DNA from: Verrucomicrobiota bacterium
GTDB taxonomy: Bacteria; Chlamydiota; Chlamydiia; Chlamydiales; JAAKFR01
DNA: 57,607 nt
NCBI GenBank assembly: GCA_018239815.1
Contig: JAFEGP010000023.1
Coordinates: forward strand, 1 to 57,607
Reading direction: 5' to 3'
A model generated the notes under the pieces. That model did no database searches. It worked only from the letters and a program-made list of their open reading frames with translations, and was not told the origin of the DNA. Numbering within the stretch: position 1 is the first letter of the stretch; each line of letters starts with the position of its first letter. Below, piece by piece: positions 49,784-57,607 of the stretch. The position numbers were made by a program, and so were the translations under genes.

Positions 49784-50403
49784 AACATCAAGCACGTGTT
49801 GCAATCATTCAAAAGATTTTAAACGAGCATTTTCCAGATCCTGCCATCCCCCTTACTCATCATTCTTCCTATACATTACTAATTGCAGTTGTCCTTTCAG
49901 CCCGTTCGACAGATGTCAGGGTTAATATCGTGACACCTCAACTTTTTGCGGCAGCTTCTACACCCCAAGATATGGTCAAATTGCCAGTCTCAGCTATTCA
50001 AGCCATCATTCGACCTTGTGGTCTTTCTCCTCAAAAAGCTCAACGTATTCATGATCTTTCTCAAATCCTTCTAGATCGATATGAAGGACAAGTTCCTTCT
50101 TCTCTGGAAAAACTAGAGCAGTTGCCAGGAGTCGGACATAAAACAGCTTCCGTTGTGATGGCTCAAGCTTTTCATATACCTGCTTTCCCTGTTGATACAC
50201 ATATCTATCGTTCTGCTCGACGTTGGGGGCTGTCTCAAGCACGCTCGATAGTTGTTGTAGAAGAAGATTTAAAAAAGTGTTTCAGGAAAGAAGATTGGAT
50301 TCGTGTTCATCTCCAAATCATTTACTATTGTCGAGCTTTCTGTCCAGCTAGAGGTCATCAGCTTAATCAATGTCCTATCTGTAAAGCACTAGGTGATTTA
50401 TAG
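49780..50403 (+). CDS. nth: Endonuclease III with altered iron-sulphur cluster spacing
   Basis: Nth removes oxidised pyrimidines from DNA. This 207-residue protein (ATG at 49780, in the ATGA overlap with mnmE) has the helix-hairpin-helix LPGVGHKTA and both catalytic residues, Lys121 and Asp139 in FPVDTH. Family segment PFxLLIAVxLSAxxTD is recognisable as YTLLIAVVLSARSTD. The C-terminal cluster is odd. The standard spacing is C-x6-C-x2-C-x5-C, but here Cys184, Cys188, Cys198 and Cys201 read C-x3-C-x9-C-x2-C, and the protein ends (ALGDL) where the last Cys would be. The cluster may be lost or built differently. Confidence 0.93.
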   Translation: MKHQARVAIIQKILNEHFPDPAIPLTHHSSYTLLIAVVLSARSTDVRVNIVTPQLFAAASTPQDMVKLPVSAIQAIIRPCGLSPQKAQRIHDLSQILLDRYEGQVPSSLEKLEQLPGVGHKTASVVMAQAFHIPAFPVDTHIYRSARRWGLSQARSIVVVEEDLKKCFRKEDWIRVHLQIIYYCRAFCPARGHQLNQCPICKALGDL

Positions 50404-50541
50404 TTCGCGCGTTGCAAAAATTGCATTTTTCAATGGTAAAGGCGCAAACCGAGTTTTGTGGCGACGATAAGAACCTCATTGCCTAGTTTTATTCTATACG
50501 GTTGTTTGCAATTTTCTTTTTCAAAATCCAACCCTTTTGAT

Positions 50542-50568
50542 ATTACGCTTTTAAGAGCGTAATTTTTT
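50542..50568 (+). terminator. Intrinsic terminator after nth
   Basis: ATTACGCT at 50542-50549 pairs with AGCGTAAT at 50556-50563, followed by five more T. A stem of 8 bp with a six-base loop and a T-run is a good intrinsic terminator. It lies 139 bases after the nth stop. No gene is visible in the bases between. Confidence 0.7.
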
Positions 50569-50586
50569 ATGAGAGGGGTGATTTTT

Positions 50587-50610
50587 AAACAAATTTCCTA
50601 TTTGTTTTTT
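50587..50610 (+). terminator. Second terminator-like hairpin before the SNF2 gene
   Basis: AAACAAAT at 50587-50594 pairs with ATTTGTTT at 50600-50607 around TTCCT and is followed by TTTATAAAA. The stem is AT-rich and so weaker than the upstream one. Together they would insulate the SNF2 gene from mnmE-nth transcription. Confidence 0.45.
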
Positions 50611-50650
50611 ATAAAATAAAAATTCACAAAGATAAAAAGGTTGAGAATTT

Positions 50651-50678
50651 TTGCGAATAGTCTTTGTTTTGCTATAAT
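50651..50678 (+). promoter_or_regulatory. Candidate promoter for the SNF2 helicase gene (leaderless)
   Basis: TTGCGA at 50651-50656 and a perfect TATAAT at 50673-50678 are spaced by 16 bases. The expected start of transcription, about 7 bases after the -10, falls on or next to the ATG at 50685. There is no Shine-Dalgarno site, so the message may be leaderless. Confidence 0.55.
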
Positions 50679-50684
50679 TACAAG

Positions 50685-53600
50685 ATGATGGACTCACGAT
50701 TAAAACCATTCTTCGATCAAGCAGAAGAAATCTTTAAAGCAGGGGGAGTACGCGAAATAGAGTTCGCGGGGCCAACTTACCAGGCTGAGGTTTTCGATAT
50801 GAAGGCCTCGGAAAGTTTCTGGCCATTATTGCATTTTGATTCTACACATCAGTTGAAAGATGCTTTTTGTAGCTGTCAAGCTATGGAAGAAGGATGTCCA
50901 CATGTTGCCGCAGCGTATCTTAAAATTGTTAATACGCCCTCTCGAATTCCCCTACATTATCACTTCCCTCATTCTTTCATGTGTATAGTTTTTCAATGTT
51001 TAGTTGAGCATTGTGGATATGAAGAAACCGTTTTATCTCGTTTGGACTGTGGTCATTATAAATTAGACAGACCCTTTGTTTTTGAAATAGAGGCTAAAAC
51101 AGACATTGCTAAGCAACGTTTAACTCAATTGGTCGAGGAACGCCAACAACAAACCCCAGAAAACTCTATTCAGTTTTCTGAATTATCTGCTCAAGAGATT
51201 GCTTGGTGGAGAGAGGGGCGTCCCTCTGCCTCTTTAAGATTTGCCTTAAGTATTTTCTCAGATTTAGCCAAATGGGCACGTGTTTTGCAATTTGAGCGTC
51301 CTTATGAATTGAGCTATACGGAAAGTGCACAGGGGTTACCAGATTGTTTTATATTAAGTTGGGATTGCTTGCAGATTAAGATACAAGTGACCCCTCAGGA
51401 TTTACTTGTATTGATCCCATCCTTAGATACTGTAAAGGCTTCTTTGCAGGTGTATAAGCATGCTACAGGTCAAATTCAACGCATGTTGTACCAAGAGGAA
51501 AGTAAGAGTATAGCGATCATACATGACCGTTCTACCGTCCTCCATCATTCTACAGGAAAAAAAATAGGTAAATGGCTCTATCTATCCGGAGATGGTTTCT
51601 ATATCACAGGACAGGGAGGTTTTTTTGATAGGCAACAAATCCCCAAAGAAGAGATTGCCCAAGCGTTAGAAGAACATTTGGAAGAGGTTTGCGCTTTTTT
51701 GCCTCTTCATCAAAAATCCCATAAGGTTAATTATGCGATTCATTTTGATGCTTCATGGAATCTCTGTATTCATGCTTTTTTATTCAAATTAGCAGACTTA
51801 GAGCAGCAATATGCTTGGATTGTTAATGAACAGTGGGCTTATTTACCGGATAAAGGTTTTTTAGCTATTGAAGGCCTGATTTTTGAACAAGCTACTTGTA
51901 AGATTTTAGCGCAAGATGTCAGCGAATTTGTGAATCGGCATCGTGTATGGTTAGATCAGCACAAGGGGTTTCAAGTCCACTTGGCCAGCATTGATTCTCA
52001 ATTAAGTTATTCTGTGCAGGAAGGGGTCCTGTCCTTTTTCTCTAAAATGCAGGTTTCGGAAGGGACCAAAGATTTTGGTGATTGGATCTATTATCCAGCA
52101 GAAGGCTTTTTCCCTAAAACACAAACTCGTTTAGGGCAGGTTGTAAAATCAGGACTGCGATTAGAAAAAGAACAGATTTCCTCCTTTATCAAGCTTAATC
52201 AAGAAGAATTAGAAAGCGTTCAGGGGTTTTTTGCATTAACGTTGCCTCTTAGTCGTTGTGGATTAAAGATGACGGTAGAATCAAAAAAATCCATCTTGCT
52301 CGAGCCTGTTTATGAACTCTTCAAAGAGTTCCAATCTTTTACCATACAGTTTTATGGAGATTTTGTTTATTTGCCTCAGCACGGCTTCTATCCATTACCA
52401 TTAGGGATGATTCTTCCAGAAAATTATCAAACGCCAATACGTATAGAAGGACTCGCTCTACATCAATTTCTTTCTCATGATTTTCCTAAATTAGAAAATT
52501 TGATTATGAATTTAGATCCGCAATTAAGGATCCCTCATCAAGCAGAGGTTCATCTTAAATATCTAGTACGCACGCCTAAAGGCGGCGTGAAGGCAGAATT
52601 ATTTATAGTTACAGAACACGGAGAGGTGTGTGTTGCTCATTTGCTGGATGAAGCTCACCAAAAAGGGAGTGTGTTGTTTACAGAAGCTGGGCTTATTGAT
52701 TTGAGAGAAGAAAGATTCTTATGGATGCGTGGCTGTAAAGCCGCTGGGCGTGGTCAATCTGCCTGTGAAATGAGTACATTGGAATTCTTGCGTTTAGATG
52801 CTACTTTGGGTTTTTTTCTTACTCCTTCTGGAACGCAGGCTGATGTTACAAAAATGTTGCTCAAAGAGCTTCGTGAGTTTTTGGTTGCTCAGCCCCCTAA
52901 TCTCAAAGGCCTAAAGAGCAATCTTCGTCTCTATCAACAAACAGGGTTGCAGTGGCTCTGGTTTTTGTATCGCAATGGGTTATCAGGATTATTATGTGAT
53001 GATATGGGTCTTGGTAAGACACATCAGGCCATGGCTCTCATGTGTGCTATTGAAAACCAAAAAAATAAATCCTGTTATGTCATTGTGTGCCCTACTTCCG
53101 TGATTTATCATTGGCAGGATAAATTAGCGCAATTTCTACCCTTTTTGTCGGTTTATACTTTTCATGGGGTTAAACGAACTTTTCCTAATTTAAAGAATGG
53201 CGGTGTTCTTTTAACTTCTTACGGACTTTTGAGACTCCACAAAGAAGAAATCAAAAAACTAGAGGTGGATTTAGCAATTTTTGATGAAGTGCAAATTGCT
53301 AAGAACCCTCATAGCCAAGTTCATGAGGCGCTTAAATCTGTTTCAGCAAGAATGAGTCTTGGTCTAACGGGGACTCCTATTGAAAATAATCTAAGAGAAC
53401 TTAAAGCCTTATTTGATTTAGTGCTTCCTGGTTATATGCCTTCTGAACAGAAGTTTAGAGATACTTTTGTTATCCCAATAGAAAGAGACCAAAACGAGGA
53501 AAAAAGAGCCTTTTTAACGCAGCTTATTAAACCATTCGTACTTAGAAGACGCAAAAAAGAAGTGTTGGATGAGCTACCAGAAAAAACAGAAGATATTGCT

Positions 53601-54344
53601 TATTGCGATCTTTCAGAAGAGCAAAAAGAGCTGTATAATCAAACCTTAGAGCAAAACCGAGAAGCTTTGATTCAACAGCTTCATAATGTTGATCAGGCTA
53701 TTCCGTATATGCACGTATTTTCTGTTTTAACACGTCTAAAGCAAATTTGTGATCACCCTTCTTTGATTCATAAAAATCCTCAAAACTATGCCAATCATAA
53801 ATCTGGCAAATGGGAGCTATTTGTTGAGCTTTTGAATGAGGCTAGAGAAAGCGGTCATAAAGTCGTCGTGTTTTCTCAATATCTCTATATGTTGGATATT
53901 ATGGAGCAGTACATTCAAAGTCAGGGTTGGGGCTATGCGCAAATCAGAGGTGATACCATTGATCGTAGAGAAGAGCTCAGACGATTTAGTGAAGATCCCA
54001 ACTGTGTCATTTTTTTAGGATCTTTGCAGGCGGCAGGCCTTGGTATTGACCTAACAGCAGCTAATATTGTGATTCTGTATGATCGTTGGTGGAATGCAGC
54101 TCGTGAAAATCAAGCTATTGACCGCGTACATCGTTTAGGTCAAAAATGGGCTGTTTCTGTCTTCAAGCTTGTAACCAAGGGAACCATTGAAGAGAAAATC
54201 GATAAGATGATCTCAAGGAAAGGACGCCTTATGGAAGAGGTTGTGACAGCTGACGATCAAGCCACGCTCAAAAAATTTACTCGCTCTGAGATAATTGAGT
54301 TGCTTTCTTACTCCGCAAATGAAACGTTAGAGGAGCACCCGTAA
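50685..54344 (+). CDS. SNF2-family helicase with SWIM zinc finger
   Basis: This 1219-residue protein has an N-terminal SWIM zinc finger (Cys62, Cys64, Cys71 and His73 in CSCQAMEEGCPH), a long middle region of about 650 residues of little-known fold, and a C-terminal SNF2 ATPase (from about residue 750). ATPase motifs: DDMGLGKTHQAMAL (Walker A), FDEVQ in place of DEAH, GLTGTPIENNLRELKALFDLVLPG, VVFSQYLYMLDIMEQYI, and the motif V-VI segment AAGLGIDLTAANIVILYDRWWNAARENQAIDRVHRLGQ. C. trachomatis CT708 is of this family. Such ATPases remodel protein-DNA complexes, and in bacteria the RapA type recycles RNA polymerase; the exact role here is unknown. It overlaps der by 68 bases at the 3' end. Confidence 0.93.
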   Translation: MMDSRLKPFFDQAEEIFKAGGVREIEFAGPTYQAEVFDMKASESFWPLLHFDSTHQLKDAFCSCQAMEEGCPHVAAAYLKIVNTPSRIPLHYHFPHSFMCIVFQCLVEHCGYEETVLSRLDCGHYKLDRPFVFEIEAKTDIAKQRLTQLVEERQQQTPENSIQFSELSAQEIAWWREGRPSASLRFALSIFSDLAKWARVLQFERPYELSYTESAQGLPDCFILSWDCLQIKIQVTPQDLLVLIPSLDTVKASLQVYKHATGQIQRMLYQEESKSIAIIHDRSTVLHHSTGKKIGKWLYLSGDGFYITGQGGFFDRQQIPKEEIAQALEEHLEEVCAFLPLHQKSHKVNYAIHFDASWNLCIHAFLFKLADLEQQYAWIVNEQWAYLPDKGFLAIEGLIFEQATCKILAQDVSEFVNRHRVWLDQHKGFQVHLASIDSQLSYSVQEGVLSFFSKMQVSEGTKDFGDWIYYPAEGFFPKTQTRLGQVVKSGLRLEKEQISSFIKLNQEELESVQGFFALTLPLSRCGLKMTVESKKSILLEPVYELFKEFQSFTIQFYGDFVYLPQHGFYPLPLGMILPENYQTPIRIEGLALHQFLSHDFPKLENLIMNLDPQLRIPHQAEVHLKYLVRTPKGGVKAELFIVTEHGEVCVAHLLDEAHQKGSVLFTEAGLIDLREERFLWMRGCKAAGRGQSACEMSTLEFLRLDATLGFFLTPSGTQADVTKMLLKELREFLVAQPPNLKGLKSNLRLYQQTGLQWLWFLYRNGLSGLLCDDMGLGKTHQAMALMCAIENQKNKSCYVIVCPTSVIYHWQDKLAQFLPFLSVYTFHGVKRTFPNLKNGGVLLTSYGLLRLHKEEIKKLEVDLAIFDEVQIAKNPHSQVHEALKSVSARMSLGLTGTPIENNLRELKALFDLVLPGYMPSEQKFRDTFVIPIERDQNEEKRAFLTQLIKPFVLRRRKKEVLDELPEKTEDIAYCDLSEEQKELYNQTLEQNREALIQQLHNVDQAIPYMHVFSVLTRLKQICDHPSLIHKNPQNYANHKSGKWELFVELLNEARESGHKVVVFSQYLYMLDIMEQYIQSQGWGYAQIRGDTIDRREELRRFSEDPNCVIFLGSLQAAGLGIDLTAANIVILYDRWWNAARENQAIDRVHRLGQKWAVSVFKLVTKGTIEEKIDKMISRKGRLMEEVVTADDQATLKKFTRSEIIELLSYSANETLEEHP

Positions 54345-55599
54345 ACAAATATTGCTTACGGAACTGATTCATAAGATATTTACGGTAGCTCTCCGTCATT
54401 AAATTAGCATAATTCACAAAGAGAGTAAAACGCGGAGGGAATGTTGTAACTTGCGTTAAATAATAAATACGCAGTCTCTTGCCCGTTAAAAGAGGGGGGT
54501 GATTCAGCTGGATCGCTTTTTCTACAAACGCATTGAGTTGATGTGTAGGCACGCGTGATCCTAAAGCTTGATAAACCGTTTTAAGGGCCTCAAAAATTTG
54601 TTCGCTATTACGTCCTGTTTTGGCAGAAATGCACAAAATAGGGCAGTGTACTAAGAAAGGAGCATGATCCCGCAGCACGCTTAAGCAGTGCTCCATGCGG
54701 AATCCTTTTACTAAATCCCATTTATTAAGTAGTACGATACAGCCCTTGCCAGCTTTTTCAATGGCTGTAGCAATATGTTTATCCTGAGTTGTCAGGCCTT
54801 CTTGTGCATCAAGAAGAAGAAGGCAAATATCACAACGTTCTATTGCCTGCTGTGTACGGATAGCAGCAAATTTATCGACAGACTCTTTTTCTGCTTGCTT
54901 GCGACGAATACCTGCTGTGTCAATTAAAGTATAATCTGTGCCGTCCACCGACAAGGGAATGTCGACACTGTCTCGTGTTGTACCTGCAATAGGGCTGACA
55001 ACACAGCGCTCTTGTTGAAGTAAAAAATTAACAAGAGTGGATTTCCCAACGTTGGGGCGTCCAACAATGGAAACTTTAATACCAGATTCTGGTAAAGGCT
55101 GGGGTGTTAAATCAAAGCCTTCCCAAGCAGATTCTAATAATTCGGCTACATGGTACCCGTGCAAAGCGGAAACCCCAATTACTTTCGAAATTCCTAAAGA
55201 ATAAAAGGAAGCAATTAAAAATTCTTTTTCAATAGAATCGATTTTATTGACAGCAAGAACCAAAGGTTTGCCCAGTTGCAGTAAACGACTCGCTAAATGT
55301 TGATCTAAAGTCGTAATGCCCAGAGTTCCGTCTACAACCATGACTAAGGTATCTGCTTCGCGCATAGCGATCTCAGCTTGGCGACAAATTTCTTGTTGGA
55401 AAGCGTCTTCGGATTGATCATCAATACCGCCCGTATCAATGATTTGAAAAGGAGTTCCGAAAAAATCAGCTTCTGCGTACAGACGATCACGAGTGATGCC
55501 TTCGGCTTCATCTACAATCGCAATACGTTTTTTACAAATTCGGTTGAATAAAGCTGATTTCCCTACATTAGGTCTTCCAACAATAGCAAGCTTATACAT
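54277..55599 (-). CDS. der: Ribosome-assembly GTPase Der (EngA)
   Basis: Der is a double-GTPase for 50S ribosome assembly. This 440-residue copy has two G domains: GRPNVGKSALFNR at about 9 with DTGGIDD as G3 and NKID as G4, and GRPNVGKSTLVNF at about 179 with DTAGIRR and NKWD. A KH-like C-terminal domain (from about 350) has SRVPTHQLNAFVEKAIQ and RIYYLTQVTTFPPRFTLFVN. The ATG at 55599 (MYKLAIVG) is chosen; an upstream in-frame TTG at 55605 is less likely. Its last 22 codons overlap the end of the SNF2 gene on the other strand, and the tail after the KH domain (KKATQLSQSE) is not conserved. Confidence 0.96.
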   Translation of the reverse strand: MYKLAIVGRPNVGKSALFNRICKKRIAIVDEAEGITRDRLYAEADFFGTPFQIIDTGGIDDQSEDAFQQEICRQAEIAMREADTLVMVVDGTLGITTLDQHLASRLLQLGKPLVLAVNKIDSIEKEFLIASFYSLGISKVIGVSALHGYHVAELLESAWEGFDLTPQPLPESGIKVSIVGRPNVGKSTLVNFLLQQERCVVSPIAGTTRDSVDIPLSVDGTDYTLIDTAGIRRKQAEKESVDKFAAIRTQQAIERCDICLLLLDAQEGLTTQDKHIATAIEKAGKGCIVLLNKWDLVKGFRMEHCLSVLRDHAPFLVHCPILCISAKTGRNSEQIFEALKTVYQALGSRVPTHQLNAFVEKAIQLNHPPLLTGKRLRIYYLTQVTTFPPRFTLFVNYANLMTESYRKYLMNQFRKQYLFTGAPLTFHLRSKKATQLSQSE

Positions 55600-55636
55600 G
55601 GCCAATCATGATAATAAAACGCTCATTAAAAAAGAA

Positions 55637-55665
55637 TTGGAATAATCAAAACTTAGAAGTATATA
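55637..55665 (+). promoter_or_regulatory. Candidate promoter for the SulP transporter (nearly leaderless)
   Basis: TTGGAA at 55637-55642 and TATATA at 55660-55665 are separated by 17 bases. The transcript would start near 55672, right at the ATG at 55673. No Shine-Dalgarno site is present, so this is a second candidate for leaderless translation on the plus strand. Confidence 0.5.
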
Positions 55666-55672
55666 AAAATAT

Positions 55673-57478
55673 ATGTTGTCATCAGCAGTAGACTTTTTTC
55701 CTTTTTGGCAAGATTTAAAAAAATATCGATATGGCAGTGTTTGGCTCAAAGATTTACTTGCTGCGGGTTCTGTTGCATTATTTACCTTGCCGCAAGCTAT
55801 GGCGTATGCGTTTGTGGCGGGCCTTCCCACGCAAGTAGGAATTTTTTCTGCGATTTTTGGAACGCTATTTTCTTCTGCTTTTGGATACTCTCGTTATCTC
55901 ATTACAGGACCAACGACTCAGACGGCAATTCTCTTACAATCGGGGTTAAGTGAAATCATCTACACGTACTATCCTCATTTAACAGTATCGGAACAAGGAG
56001 ATTTAGCTGTTAGTCTCATGCTGCAGCTTGTGCTTTTAGTGGGTATTTTTCAGCTTTTAGCAGGGGTTATGAGGCTGGGACGCCTTACTCAATTTACCAG
56101 TCGTTCTGTGCTAGCTGGATATGGTATGGGGGTTGCAATTGCTATCTTTGTCACTCAGCTTTTCCCTTTTTTTGGTATAGCACCTTTAAGTGGAAATAGC
56201 CCTCTTTACCAAAGAGCGTGGTTTTTTTTTCAACATCTGCCTCGTACTCATTTGCCAACATTTGTATTGGGAGTCATGTGTCTTATAGCTTTTATCCTAT
56301 CAAAAAAAATCCCAAAAAAAATTCCTATGCCTGTTGTGATCTTTGCTTTAGCTGCATTGAGCATACAGATCTTACACCTAGCTCCTCAAAGTGGCACATC
56401 TATCCTTCATGTGGAAGAAGGAGGAATAGCAAGTAAAATCACGTTGTTAGAGGATTTAGGGCCTGTTTACACGGATCTGCCTAGTTTTCATATTCCTTAT
56501 ATTGAGTTAACGTTACTCGGATCACTCATCCCTCTTGCATTTGCTATTGCGTTGCTTTCTGTGTTACAAGCCACAGTGATTGGTCGCAGCTATGTTCGTT
56601 CACAAGATCCTCCTTATAATGATAACCAAGAGATTTTTGGTTTGGGGGTAGGGAATGTTCTATGTGCCTGTTTGGGAGGGATGCCAAGCGGAGGAAACTA
56701 TGCACGTAGTATTTTGAATCATGACCTAGGTGCTCAAACACGCTTTGCAGGCATTTTTAGTAGCTTGATTCTTTTTATCATTGTTTTATTTTTGGGATTT
56801 TTTGTGACCAAAATACCTTTAGCAACATTAAGTGCATTGATGTTGCTGACTTCATATCAAATGCTAAATTTTTCTGACCTTGCCGTATGCTTAAGAGCAA
56901 CACGTGGGGATGCCTTTGCTTTATTAATGACTTTGTTGGCTTGTTTCTTTTTTACTTTTGATAAAGCGCTTTATATAGGCGTGGCTGTGTCTGTTGTGCT
57001 TTATCTAAAACAAGCTGCTGTTCCCTCTATTATCGAATACACGTTCACCAATGTGGGTAAATTACGTCCTTTAGATGTCGATGACGCACGTTCAGATAGC
57101 CGCATTGCAATTTTTCAAGCAGAAGGAGAATTATTTTTTGGGGCTGCCGATTTGCTCCAAACCAAGCTTAGATTGCTGGCTGAAGATGAAAGTATCCGTA
57201 TTTTGATCCTACAGTTATTGAATGTGCGTCATTTAGATGCTTCGGTATGTTTGGCTTTACGTCACTTGAATAAATACTTAAGTAAAACAGGCCGTAAATT
57301 GCTCATCTCAGGAGTTAGCGAGGAGGTTGAAAAAATACTCGATAATTCTGGCTTAACAGATAAGATTGGCAGAGAGTCTATCTTTATCTATAACGAACAG
57401 TTGCCAGGTGAAGCTACCCGCAGCGCTTATGCTTACGCTAAAAATTTACTGTCGATAGAAAGTTTTATATCTTCTTAG
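55673..57478 (+). CDS. SulP-family anion transporter with STAS domain
   Basis: This 601-residue protein belongs to the SulP/SLC26 family. It has the SulP opening (KDLLAAGSVALFTLPQAMAYAFVAGLP at about 24-50), then about 10-12 membrane segments, including the ITGPTTQTAILLQSG segment near 78-92, and a cytoplasmic STAS domain (about 480-590). In STAS the loop HLDASVCLALRHL carries a Ser near the site phosphorylated in anti-sigma antagonists. Known substrates include sulphate, bicarbonate and dicarboxylates; the one used here cannot be read off the sequence. In environmental chlamydiae it would take up an anion from the host. It diverges from der across 73 bases. Confidence 0.92.
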   Translation: MLSSAVDFFPFWQDLKKYRYGSVWLKDLLAAGSVALFTLPQAMAYAFVAGLPTQVGIFSAIFGTLFSSAFGYSRYLITGPTTQTAILLQSGLSEIIYTYYPHLTVSEQGDLAVSLMLQLVLLVGIFQLLAGVMRLGRLTQFTSRSVLAGYGMGVAIAIFVTQLFPFFGIAPLSGNSPLYQRAWFFFQHLPRTHLPTFVLGVMCLIAFILSKKIPKKIPMPVVIFALAALSIQILHLAPQSGTSILHVEEGGIASKITLLEDLGPVYTDLPSFHIPYIELTLLGSLIPLAFAIALLSVLQATVIGRSYVRSQDPPYNDNQEIFGLGVGNVLCACLGGMPSGGNYARSILNHDLGAQTRFAGIFSSLILFIIVLFLGFFVTKIPLATLSALMLLTSYQMLNFSDLAVCLRATRGDAFALLMTLLACFFFTFDKALYIGVAVSVVLYLKQAAVPSIIEYTFTNVGKLRPLDVDDARSDSRIAIFQAEGELFFGAADLLQTKLRLLAEDESIRILILQLLNVRHLDASVCLALRHLNKYLSKTGRKLLISGVSEEVEKILDNSGLTDKIGRESIFIYNEQLPGEATRSAYAYAKNLLSIESFISS

Positions 57479-57607
57479 AATGGGAACGTAATGATTGTTT
57501 GCGTGAATTGTGTGATTAAATTGCTTTGTGTTTGAGTTTTTTTGTTCTTGTGTATTAAATTCTTAGCTGAACAGTAACAACAAGGGCTGTGTTGAAAAAT
57601 TCATTTA
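57479..57607. other. Terminal 129 bases without a gene
   Basis: This AT-rich tail after the SulP stop holds no supported gene. I see no hairpin with a T-run close to the stop. Confidence 0.6.

Noticed and set aside
1-57607. Searched for tRNA, rRNA, CRISPR arrays, insertion-sequence ends and integrase genes
   Set aside because: I saw no cloverleaf signature such as a T-loop GGTTCGAATCC, no regularly spaced repeats and no transposase or integrase frame. A computed search (tRNAscan, Infernal, CRISPR finder) could still find something I missed.

Overview
The window is a 57.6 kb stretch of a chromosome from a member of the Chlamydiota, most likely an environmental (Parachlamydia-like) lineage rather than Chlamydia itself. 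The evidence is gene content and order. A CT584-like protein, a Pgp6-like protein, a ParA-like ATPase and thrS form one run. A type III translocator and LcrH-type chaperone sit beside mutL and pepP. A type II secretion operon follows, then type III genes sctJ-K-L-R-S-T behind lpd and lipA. Last come secA, a TPR protein, psd, mnmE, nth, a SNF2 helicase and der. As I remember it, this matches the C. trachomatis order around CT584-CT557 and CT697-CT708. I did not identify the genus.

Layout. 0.1-5.2 kb (minus): a beta-propeller-like protein with an acidic tail, CT584-like, Pgp6-like, ParA-like, thrS. 5.3-8.9 kb (plus): an apparent insertion of gmd, manC and a DMT-family transporter. 9-11.6 kb (minus): pgeF, a type III translocator and its chaperone. 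11.8-14.5 kb (plus): mutL and pepP. 14.6-19.9 kb (plus): an apparent accessory signalling block with a membrane class III nucleotide cyclase, an unrecognised protein and an orphan PhoR-like histidine kinase. 19.9-29.2 kb (minus): a type II secretion operon with a GspC-position membrane protein, gspD, E, F, G and four downstream genes, three of them pseudopilin-like. 29.4-37.2 kb (minus): lpd-lipA-HEAT protein-sctJ-K-L-R-S-T, ending in a likely terminator. 37.5-41.3 kb (plus): a zinc-ribbon membrane protein and secA. 41.4-45.5 kb: an apparent cassette of exported proteins (small Cys protein, FAD oxidoreductase, GH130-like propeller, pyruvyl-transferase-like protein). 45.6-57.5 kb: TPR protein, psd, mnmE, nth, SNF2 helicase, der and a SulP transporter.

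How it fits together. The backbone encodes two export machines (type II and type III), the SecA motor that feeds type II, and housekeeping genes for translation, DNA repair, lipid and lipoate metabolism. Three blocks look added between core genes: GDP-mannose/GDP-deoxymannose synthesis, cyclic-nucleotide and phosphorelay signalling, and the exported glycan-related cassette. The points I find most interesting are that cassette, Ser instead of Gly at the predicted pseudopilin cleavage site in every pseudopilin, a perfect palindrome just before the cyclase, a poly-T tract separating a good start signal from the frame of the TPR gene, the propeller protein beside CT584, and changed active-site or metal-site motifs in MutL and Nth.

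I saw no tRNA, rRNA, CRISPR array, insertion sequence or integrase gene. All functional calls come from reading motifs by eye; no database search was run.
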